NCBI GenBank assembly: GCA_030591195.1
Contig: JAUVBO010000349.1
Coordinates: 1 to 5,082 of the forward strand
Origin: Pseudomonadota bacterium
GTDB lineage: Bacteria > Myxococcota > Polyangia > GCA-2747355 > JACKDQ01
Direction of reading: 5' to 3'
Length of the DNA: 5,082 bases
In this document: positions 1-5,082 of the stretch, piece after piece
Numbering within the stretch: the stretch's first letter is position 1
Layout of the letters: the number at the start of each line of letters is the position of its first letter
Notes under the pieces: generated by a model
The model's input: the letters and a program-made list of their open reading frames with translations, nothing else
Database searches by the model: none
What the model was told of the DNA's origin: nothing
Made by a program: the position numbers and the translations under genes

Positions 1-1251
1 GACGCCGTAGCTGCGCTTGAGCCGGTAGTAGCCGCTGGCGAAGGCGCTGGCCTGGGTCGCGCTCCGGGCCGGCTCGCTGCCCGCCGGTGACGATTGCTCG
101 GCGGCGCAGCCAACGCCGAGCAGCGCGGCGAGCACCAGCGCAACCAGCGCTGGGCGGCGTCTGGTCGCCAAGCCGAGCAGGCCGAGGGCCAGGGCCAGGG
201 ACGCGCCAGCGGGGACCGGCGCGTCCGCACCGAGCCGACAGCCAGCCGCTGTCGCTGGTCGAGCGGTGGGCCGGTCCGCCTTGGCCGAGGCGGGCTGCCC
301 GGCGGTGGCCGAGGCGGTGGCGGTGGCCGGCGCGAGTGCTTCGCCGATCGCCTCGAGGGTCGCACACTGGCCGCTCGCTGCGTCGATGGCGATGGTCGGA
401 CCGCCGGCGGTGAGCCCGGTGAGCCCGCCGATCGGCTCGGGCTTGATCGGGAACATCCCGTAGGCCGCGCCGACGAAGTGGCCGTCGCCGTCGTAGAGCG
501 TGGCGGTGCGCGAGGCCCAGCCCGGTGTGATCAGGGCGAAGTGCAGGTGGGTCGGCCAGAGGTCCTCGACCAGCGTCCCGGTGCCCTTGACGCGGCCGCT
601 GCCACCCATCCGGCCGATCGGCTGGCCGGCGCGCACCGCCACCGTCTCGCCGCGCCGCAGGGCCGCCAGGTCCTCGGCGCCGAGCAGCAGCTCGCCGAGG
701 TGGGCGTAGACCGACAGGACCTCGTCGCTCGCCGCCTCGGGCACTGTCGCCCGATCTAGCGGGTGGCGGATGATCACCATCCGACCGTAGAGCGAGACGC
801 CGTCGTCTCTGAACTGGGTGCAGACCTCGCCGCAGGCGCTGCAGCGGTAGGGTGCCGCGGCGCTGCCGTCACACTGCATCCAGCCCGCGAAGACCAGCTC
901 GCCGGCGGCAACCGCGACGACCACGTCGTCGTTGTCCCGTCGGTCGGCCGAGCGCGTGAAGGCGAAGTCGAGCGCGTAGTGGTTGCTGCCGAAGTGCTTG
1001 AACGACGATCCCGCGCCGCAGGGCCCGTAGGCAGCGGTGACCGCGACCTCCACGCCACAGGGCAACGGCCAGAAGATCCCCGCTGGCCGCTGCTCGGCGA
1101 AGATCTGGCTGAAGTAGTCAGCGTAGCGAGGCGGGTCGCAGTCGCTGGCGATCGCGGGTCGCGGGAGCGCCAGGCCGACCAGGGTCAGGGCGACGGCGAG
1201 CGATCGGCGACGGTGGGGAGCGAGCTTGGCTGTCGTGGCGCGGTGCAACAT
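1..1251 (-). CDS. Secreted M23 (LytM-type) zinc metallopeptidase with MYXO-CTERM-like tail; 3' end cut by window edge
   Basis: Reading the minus strand from ATG at 1251 gives 417 codons with no stop, running off the left edge. Residues 1-35 form a Sec signal peptide: basic RRR, hydrophobic core LAVALTLVGLAL, cleavage after AIA. The M23 domain covers about residues 58-245 with every expected catalytic residue: HYALD (H91, D95), YAHL (H184) and THLHF (H235, H237). By analogy with LytM, H91, D95 and H237 bind zinc and H184 and H235 assist catalysis. Members cut peptidoglycan cross-bridges or stem peptides in the periplasm or outside the cell. A Cys-rich insertion (C127, C137, C140, C144) lies inside the domain. 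Residues 306-336 are an Ala/Thr/Pro linker, followed by a sorting-type tail and a second hydrophobic segment. An SD sequence, GAAGGA, sits 9 nt before the ATG. The plus-strand frames opposite (94-759, 763-1407) are shadows. The family call is firm; the substrate and the true C-terminus are unknown. Confidence 0.9.
   Translation of the reverse strand, partial: MLHRATTAKLAPHRRRSLAVALTLVGLALPRPAIASDCDPPRYADYFSQIFAEQRPAGIFWPLPCGVEVAVTAAYGPCGAGSSFKHFGSNHYALDFAFTRSADRRDNDDVVVAVAAGELVFAGWMQCDGSAAAPYRCSACGEVCTQFRDDGVSLYGRMVIIRHPLDRATVPEAASDEVLSVYAHLGELLLGAEDLAALRRGETVAVRAGQPIGRMGGSGRVKGTGTLVEDLWPTHLHFALITPGWASRTATLYDGDGHFVGAAYGMFPIKPEPIGGLTGLTAGGPTIAIDAASGQCATLEAIGEALAPATATASATAGQPASAKADRPTARPATAAGCRLGADAPVPAGASLALALGLLGLATRRRPALVALVLAALLGVGCAAEQSSPAGSEPARSATQASAFASGYYRLKRSYGV
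106..171 (-). other. Lipoprotein-signal-like segment in frame after the sorting tail
   Basis: Residues 361-382 of the peptidase frame read as a complete lipoprotein leader: basic ATRRR, hydrophobic core ALVALVLAALL and lipobox-like GVGC with C382, then the Ser/Pro/Ala-rich stretch AAEQSSPAGSEP typical after a lipidated Cys. A TTG codon at 171-169 could start a separate downstream lipoprotein gene here, but no Shine-Dalgarno sequence precedes it and no stop separates it from the M23 reading frame. It is therefore either the start of a second, overlapping gene or the second membrane segment of one fused protein. The remainder lies outside the window. Confidence 0.4.
154..240 (-). other. MYXO-CTERM-like C-terminal sorting signal within the M23 peptidase
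   Basis: Residues 338-366 of the peptidase start with a single Cys in the context GCRLGA, continue with a hydrophobic stretch (ASLALALGLLGLA) and end in the basic cluster RRR. A Cys, a transmembrane segment and an Arg cluster after an Ala/Thr/Pro linker is the layout of MYXO-CTERM tails, which are processed on the cell surface of myxobacteria. The segment also recalls PEP-CTERM tails (VP then hydrophobic then RRR), but those normally lack the Cys and carry PEP. Such tails normally sit at the very end of a protein; here the frame stays open for at least 51 more codons. Confidence 0.6.
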
Positions 1252-1260
1252 CGATGTCGA

Positions 1261-1266
1261 TCCTTC
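1261..1266 (-). promoter_or_regulatory. Ribosome binding site of the M23 peptidase gene
   Basis: On the minus strand GAAGGA lies 9 nt upstream of the ATG at 1251. It is a good Shine-Dalgarno match at a workable distance, and with the signal peptide that follows it fixes this start. Confidence 0.65.
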
Positions 1267-1284
1267 GAGGCCGGCGTCCGTCCA

Positions 1285-1333
1285 CCTTCGGTGGCGGTCT
1301 GGCGGTGTCTGGTGTTTGCGTGCGGTGCGTTGG
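1285..1333 (-). promoter_or_regulatory. U-free, C-rich stretch in the upstream region of the M23 gene
   Basis: For 49 nt the plus strand has no A, so a transcript of the peptidase leader would have no U here: 23 C, 16 A and 10 G. Such C-rich, G-poor RNA is expected to be weakly structured and resembles the composition of Rho-loading sites or unstructured leaders. This is a composition observation only; the transcription start is unknown. Confidence 0.25.
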
Positions 1334-1568
1334 ATAGCAAGCGACGTACCAGCAGCGATTCCTGCACGGTCCGCGGGATTGCCGCGGCCAGGCTAGGGAT
1401 CGGGTGAGCACGGCAGGAGGCAGAGCGGCTCCGGTGGGCGCGACGCGCTGTCATCAGTCACGTCGCTGTTCGCAGCCAGCTGTGGTCAATCGGTGCCCGA
1501 TCGGCAGTGATCCAAGTCTCGCCGGCACGGGGTCGGGCGCGGCACGGCCGTTGCACATCGGCCCCGGG

Positions 1569-2621
1569 ATGCGATATCCGATGCAACCGTTCTTGATCGC
1601 GCTGACGGCGTTGGTGCTTGGCTGCCACGTGGGCTCGTTCGACCCGGTCGCGGCACCCGACGGCCTGGCGGCAGGCAAGGCCGAAGGGACCCCCGATGCC
1701 CTGATCTATGCTCGGGCGACGAAGCGACTGGATCTTCACCGCCGGGTCGGCGCCTCGCTCGCTCGGATTCCCGACGCGGACTTGCCGGACGAGCTCGAGG
1801 GACGCGCGGGTAGCTATCGACCGATCGCTGGCTCGATCTATCGCGTGCGCGTGGTCGGGGACGACTTCGCCCAGATCGTCAGCGACAGCACCGGCGCCGC
1901 ACCCTTCGGCCACCTCGGAGGGGTCTTCGCCCCGCTCGACCAGCTCGAGCAGCTCGAGCACCTCGGCCGGCCGATCTCGTTCACCGACGCTCCGCTCGAC
2001 CAGCGGGTGATCGTCGTCGTGCACCTGCCCGAGCCACGGGTGTTGCTGGTCGAGGGCGACGAGCTGGTACAGGTGGCGCCGGCGGTGTTCGGCCGGGCGC
2101 GAACCGGCGCGGCGGCGACGCCGCTGTCGCGGGACCACCAGGCGGGGCTGTGGCTGATGCGGGCCTGGCCCTCGATCAACATGGTCCCCGATGACTGGCG
2201 TCGCCCGGTTCGCCCCGGGGTCGGCTTCGTGCTCAGCATCTCCCGCGGCGCGATGCCCTACGGCGACGCGGTCTATAACTTTCACAGCTCGCCGTGGCAT
2301 CGGTGGGACGAGCTCGACGAGGTGCCCCGCTTCGCCTCCGATGGCTGCGTCAACCTGCCCGACGCGCGCTGGCGTAGCTTCGCCGTCGAGGGCCGCGAGA
2401 TCGGCTTTCCGGAGCTGATGTTCCGCTGGGCCTCGGCCAGCTTTGTCCGGCCCGTGACCGAGGCCTCGGTTCAGCGCCCGAGCGACACCAGCGAGCTGCG
2501 ACCCGCGATGCGGATCCACAGCATCGATCGGGTTGACGATCTGGTGCAGGTCATCGACCGAGCCCGGGCCCGGCGGATCGTTGCCCAGTACGAGAGCCTT
2601 GGCCTGCTGCCCGGCCGGTAG
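1569..2621 (+). CDS. Lipoprotein L,D-transpeptidase (YkuD family) with SDGC in place of SHGC
   Basis: The product is 350 residues from ATG 1569. The N-terminus MRYPMQPFLIALTALVLGC is a lipoprotein signal peptide with lipobox VLGC and C19 as the lipidated residue; residue 20 is His, not Asp, so outer-membrane sorting would be expected. Residues 20-146 are unassigned and include a duplicated QLE unit. The YkuD domain starts near residue 147 (VIVVVHLPEPRVLLVEGDEL) and carries the catalytic block: H239 in YNFHSS, then 17 residues, then S257-D258-G259-C260-V261-N262. This fits the family pattern H-X14-17-[S/T]HGC-hydrophobic-N, except Asp replaces the conserved His before Gly-Cys. The family makes 3-3 peptidoglycan cross-links or attaches proteins to peptidoglycan through Cys. 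The frame is open from GTG 1404, but the lipoprotein signal decides the start; ATG 1581 is an alternative. No clear SD precedes either ATG. The stop lies 5 bp from the convergent neighbour's stop. Confidence 0.83.
   Translation: MRYPMQPFLIALTALVLGCHVGSFDPVAAPDGLAAGKAEGTPDALIYARATKRLDLHRRVGASLARIPDADLPDELEGRAGSYRPIAGSIYRVRVVGDDFAQIVSDSTGAAPFGHLGGVFAPLDQLEQLEHLGRPISFTDAPLDQRVIVVVHLPEPRVLLVEGDELVQVAPAVFGRARTGAAATPLSRDHQAGLWLMRAWPSINMVPDDWRRPVRPGVGFVLSISRGAMPYGDAVYNFHSSPWHRWDELDEVPRFASDGCVNLPDARWRSFAVEGREIGFPELMFRWASASFVRPVTEASVQRPSDTSELRPAMRIHSIDRVDDLVQVIDRARARRIVAQYESLGLLPGR
1941..1958 (+). repeat. Two tandem copies of a 9-bp codon triplet unit (CAGCTCGAG)
   Basis: CAGCTCGAG occurs twice in tandem and in frame, coding QLEQLE within the segment LDQLEQLEHL of the L,D-transpeptidase N-terminal region. 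It keeps frame and gives a short amphipathic Leu/Glu stretch. Probably a small duplication with no strong meaning. Confidence 0.6.
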
Positions 2622-2624
2622 CAG
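2604..2624 (+). terminator. Hairpin across the L,D-transpeptidase stop codon, possible convergent terminator element
   Basis: CTGCTGCC (2604-2611) pairs with GGTAGCAG (2617-2624) around the loop CGGCC, an 8-bp stem with one G-U wobble in the plus-strand RNA. It includes the TAG stop (2619-2621) and reaches almost to the end of the opposing gene. No U-tract follows on either strand, so it is not a classical intrinsic terminator. It could act with Rho, protect mRNA ends, or be chance in GC-rich DNA. Confidence 0.3.
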
Positions 2625-2626
2625 CG

Positions 2627-5082
2627 CTAGAAGGTCTGGCGGCGGTACTCGAAGGCCAGGTCGAAGCCGATGGTCAGGTCGTTGGCGATCGAGTGCTCCA
2701 GCAGCGCGTTGTCGACCAGGAACAGCCGGTGCTCGACCTTGAGCGCTAGCCAGCGGGTGATCCCGAAGCTGAGCTTCGAGGCCAGCAGCAGCTCGGTCCG
2801 GCGGTCGTTGCCAGGGCCGGTGTAGTAGAAGTCGAGCCGCGAGCTCACCGCCAACGGGTAGCTCGGCGAGCCGACGATGCGCCACTTGTCGAGCACGAAG
2901 CCGGCGTAGACCCCCACCGGTCCGTCGATCTTCGAGTCGAGTTCCGCGGGGGTGAACAGCTCCCCGCGCGCGGCGAAGCCCGCCTTGAGGAAGAAGCTCG
3001 AGGCCGGCCGGATGCCGAGGCCGACCGAGGCGCTGACGTCGGCGTAGAGGTAGGACCGCAGCTCGTTGGCGGCGTCGATGTAGAACCCGCTCGGCGTGAA
3101 CTCGCCGGTGAAGATCCCCTCGGCGTAGGGCTCGAGCGCGTACCAGCGATCGTCGAAGTAGGGCCTCAAGGCCTGCAGGCGGTAGGTCAGGCCCGCGACG
3201 TAGCGGTCGATCGACTCGAACTCGTTGTCCGAGGTGAAGATCTTGTCCTCGGGTGCGGGGGCCGACGCGTCCTTCTTGAAGACCGTGTTCGACCCCTTGC
3301 CGAACTGCAGGTCGGCGCGCGCCTGCAGCAGGTGGTTGTCGCTGGTGGCCGAGAAGGTGAAGGCGGCGTCGAACTTGTAGGCGGCGTGCAGGTGGGCCCG
3401 GCTGAGCAGCGGCAGGTTGTAGCGGACGTTGTCCGGGCCGTTTTCGACCATCACGGTGTTGAAGCTGAAGCCGGCGCCGATGGTCGTCGACAGCAACCAG
3501 CGCTGCGAGAGGTCGGCGAAGTCGTCCGCGAGCGAGACGCTGCGATCGCCATCGCGCCTCGCCGCGCCGCCCTGCTCGAAGAACCTGATCACGGTCTTGC
3601 GCAGGCTGAGGCCGGTGTCGTCGACCTGCTCGGCGTCCTTGAGGTCGATCAGCCCGTCGCCGCCGTTGGCGACGAAGTTGGTCATCGTCACCCGGTACTG
3701 CCGGTCGGCGAGCAGCGGGCGCTGGTTGACCTTCCACTGGCCGCGCGCGCGGGTGACGCCACGGACGCGCAGGCTGGTGTCCTCGTCGAAGTGGGGACCG
3801 AGCAGCGCCTTGATCCGTGCGCCGGTGAGCCAGACCGTTACCACGTCGCTCTCGGTCCGGATCGTCCGCAGCAGGAACTCGCGGGTCAGCTCGCCCTTGA
3901 CCGGGAACGTGGTGTCGGCGACCCCGCTCTCGTTGAGCAGCGAGATCTCCGACCTGGTGGTATCGCGCATGATGTCCATCATGTAGTCGTGGAACTGCTC
4001 GTAGCGGGTGGCCTCGGCGAAGTGGGCGCCGGCGATCGTCCGGTTGATTTGCTTGCAGACGCCGCGCAGCAGCTTCATCGCCCGCGCCTCGTTGTCCTTG
4101 GCTGGCGTGGCGTCGACCACCCGGTGGCGGTGGATGCCGACGTGGTCGATCTGCAGCTCCTTCTTGGCGTTGCGGCGGTAGTAGACGATCGCCTCGCCGA
4201 TCGTCTGGCCGTAGCGGTCGGTGCCGATGATCAGCGGGCCGCTGCCGCGCCGGATCTGCGCCATGTAGTTGTCGTAGCCCCGCTCGAACATGTTGTTGGC
4301 GATCACCACCTCGGGGGCGTCGTCGCCGAGCCGCCGGACGAAGTCGAGCACTGGCAGGGGGGTGTCGGCCTCGACGTTGACCGTGGCGAGCACCACGATC
4401 AGCTCGACGCCCTCGTTGTCGCGCAGCTGGCGGATCGCCCGCCGCGCCGACTCCACCGAGTCAACCGCCTCGAGTCCCTCGCGGCTACGGGCGCCGATCC
4501 GGTCGACGAGGTCGTCGCGCACCACCGCCACCACGCCGACCTTGAGCCCGCCGCGCTCGAGCACCCGGTAGGACTTGCCCTGGTGGCCGAAGTGCTTGCA
4601 GGGGAAGCTGTCGGCTGGCGTGCACTTGACGTTGGAGGCGAGCACCGGCACCTGGCCCCGGTTCATCAGCGTGAGGTAGCGCCTGAGGGCCTGGCGCTCG
4701 ACGCCGAAGTCGAACATGCCGATCGACACCGCGTCGAATCCTACCCGGCGGATCAGCTCCACCGCGGTCGGCGCAAGCCGGGGATTCTTGTAGACCAGGT
4801 TGCCGAGGATGTCCGGCACGGTCATGTCGCCGGCCGCGAGCACCAGCGGCCTGCCGCCCCCGCTGTCCTTGATCTCCCGGCTGCGCTTGGCCACCGCGGC
4901 GATCATGTGGCTCATGTTGCCGCGGTCCTTGGGCCGCTGCTCGCATCCCTTCCAGGCGTAGCGACCGTAGACGTCGGTGGTGTACAGCAGGTGCAGCCGC
5001 TTGAGCCCGATGCCGAGCTCCACACCCCACTCCGTGCTGCCCTTGACCTGCGGCGGCGCGGTGATCTGGACCTTCTGCTTGC
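2627..5082 (-). CDS. UshA/5'-nucleotidase-like protein lacking metal-binding histidines, fused to a C-terminal outer-membrane beta-barrel-like domain; 5' end beyond window
   Basis: Numbering is from GTG 5023, but the frame stays open for 19 further codons to the right edge and no signal peptide is visible, so the true start lies outside. Residues 9-270 follow the 5'-nucleotidase metallophosphatase layout: LLYTTDVYGRY (D17), AAGDM (D66), IGMFDFG (102-107), LASN, GGLKVGVVAVV, VVLAT (210-214) and VVIANNMF. Residues about 305-470 match the 5'-nucleotidase C-terminal domain: LLNESGV, VVTVWLTGARIKALL and NFVANGGDG (N453-G457). The metal-binding pattern is broken: Y19 replaces the His of DxH, the Asn-His of GNHEFD is gone, the SHxG His is Thr or absent, and GHxH reads NNMF. 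Nucleotide hydrolysis is therefore unlikely. From about residue 505 (RWLLSTTIGAGFSF) to the end come some 290 residues of alternating, aromatic-rich strands ending in EYRRQTF, like an outer-membrane barrel with terminal Phe. The gene is convergent with the L,D-transpeptidase gene. Confidence 0.82.
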   Translation of the reverse strand, partial: KQKVQITAPPQVKGSTEWGVELGIGLKRLHLLYTTDVYGRYAWKGCEQRPKDRGNMSHMIAAVAKRSREIKDSGGGRPLVLAAGDMTVPDILGNLVYKNPRLAPTAVELIRRVGFDAVSIGMFDFGVERQALRRYLTLMNRGQVPVLASNVKCTPADSFPCKHFGHQGKSYRVLERGGLKVGVVAVVRDDLVDRIGARSREGLEAVDSVESARRAIRQLRDNEGVELIVVLATVNVEADTPLPVLDFVRRLGDDAPEVVIANNMFERGYDNYMAQIRRGSGPLIIGTDRYGQTIGEAIVYYRRNAKKELQIDHVGIHRHRVVDATPAKDNEARAMKLLRGVCKQINRTIAGAHFAEATRYEQFHDYMMDIMRDTTRSEISLLNESGVADTTFPVKGELTREFLLRTIRTESDVVTVWLTGARIKALLGPHFDEDTSLRVRGVTRARGQWKVNQRPLLADRQYRVTMTNFVANGGDGLIDLKDAEQVDDTGLSLRKTVIRFFEQGGAARRDGDRSVSLADDFADLSQRWLLSTTIGAGFSFNTVMVENGPDNVRYNLPLLSRAHLHAAYKFDAAFTFSATSDNHLLQARADLQFGKGSNTVFKKDASAPAPEDKIFTSDNEFESIDRYVAGLTYRLQALRPYFDDRWYALEPYAEGIFTGEFTPSGFYIDAANELRSYLYADVSASVGLGIRPASSFFLKAGFAARGELFTPAELDSKIDGPVGVYAGFVLDKWRIVGSPSYPLAVSSRLDFYYTGPGNDRRTELLLASKLSFGITRWLALKVEHRLFLVDNALLEHSIANDLTIGFDLAFEYRRQTF

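Larger units (their letters stand above)
1252..1568. other. Divergent intergenic region between the M23 peptidase and L,D-transpeptidase genes
   Basis: This 317-bp stretch separates two divergently transcribed envelope genes and should hold both promoters. I see the peptidase SD, a small inverted repeat CCACC-TTC-GGTGG (1282-1294), imperfect direct repeats of TGGCGGT(GT)CT at 1292-1310, and an 8-bp palindrome CCGATCGG at 1497-1504. No convincing sigma-70 -35/-10 pair is visible on either strand. The plus-strand frame is open from 1404, but the translation to 1568 is rich in Arg, Gly and Pro and precedes a full signal peptide, so I treat it as non-coding. Confidence 0.6.

Noticed and set aside
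1282..1294. CCACC-TTC-GGTGG hairpin in the peptidase leader as a regulatory structure
   Set aside because: A 5-bp stem with a 3-nt loop is short and expected often by chance in such GC-rich DNA; it is mentioned only in the intergenic entry.
1320..1360. TGCTATCC on the minus strand as an extended -10 for the peptidase gene
   Set aside because: No -35 at suitable spacing and only a partial match; not distinguishable from chance.
94..1407. Plus-strand open frames 94-759 and 763-1407
   Set aside because: Both lie in one frame antisense to the M23 gene, their first codon positions facing its third positions, and are split only by the TAG opposite a CTA Leu codon. The products are low-complexity; the M23 frame has all catalytic motifs.
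1404..1568. N-terminal extension of the L,D-transpeptidase from GTG 1404
   Set aside because: It would put 55 Arg/Gly/Pro-rich residues before a complete lipoprotein signal peptide, which would not be recognised normally.
1551..1579. TTGCAC and ATATCC as a sigma-70 promoter for the L,D-transpeptidase
   Set aside because: The -10 would overlap the start codons, putting the transcript start inside the coding region; the match is also weak.
1458..3737. Long minus-strand open frame of 759 codons
   Set aside because: It overlaps the L,D-transpeptidase on the opposite strand and the barrel gene in another frame. The translation is Arg/Ala/Gly/Pro-rich with no recognisable domain, as expected from GC-rich shadows.
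1..5082. CRISPR arrays, tRNA/rRNA genes, insertion sequences, phage or defence genes
   Set aside because: I found no repeat-spacer structure, RNA gene, transposase-like frame or terminal inverted repeats in any part of the window.

Overview
The window is very GC-rich, with strongly GC-biased third codon positions and long spurious antisense frames. It holds three genes, all for exported cell-envelope proteins. A Cys-started hydrophobic/RRR tail on the first gene resembles the MYXO-CTERM sorting signal. With the lipoprotein and outer-membrane barrel features, this points to a Gram-negative of the Myxococcota / former Deltaproteobacteria. That assignment is an inference from protein features; there is no rRNA or other marker here.

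Layout. (1) 1-1251, minus strand, running off the left edge: a secreted M23 (LytM-type) zinc peptidase with all catalytic residues intact. It has an Ala/Thr/Pro linker, a MYXO-CTERM-like tail and then, in the same frame with no stop, a second hydrophobic segment ending in a lipobox-like Cys. (2) 1252-1568: a 317-bp divergent intergenic region holding the peptidase ribosome binding site and a U-free, C-rich leader, with no convincing promoter. (3) 1569-2621, plus strand: a lipoprotein of the L,D-transpeptidase (YkuD) family, with catalytic Cys and His present but the usual SHGC motif reading SDGC. (4) 2622-2626: only 5 bp separate this stop from the convergent stop of the next gene, and a hairpin overlaps the end. 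(5) 2627-5082, minus strand, start beyond the right edge: a UshA/5'-nucleotidase-like protein whose metal-binding His residues are all missing. It is fused to a C-terminal segment of about 290 residues that looks like an outer-membrane beta-barrel ending in Phe.

Working together. The divergent pair combines a predicted peptidoglycan-cleaving enzyme with a predicted peptidoglycan cross-linking or protein-anchoring enzyme. The convergent gene encodes a probably non-catalytic, surface-exposed nucleotidase fold carried by a barrel. An envelope-remodelling theme is reasonable, but divergent and convergent orientation means no two of these genes share an operon, so a common pathway is not demonstrated. 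The least ordinary elements are the double-signal C-terminus of the peptidase and the histidine-less nucleotidase-barrel fusion.
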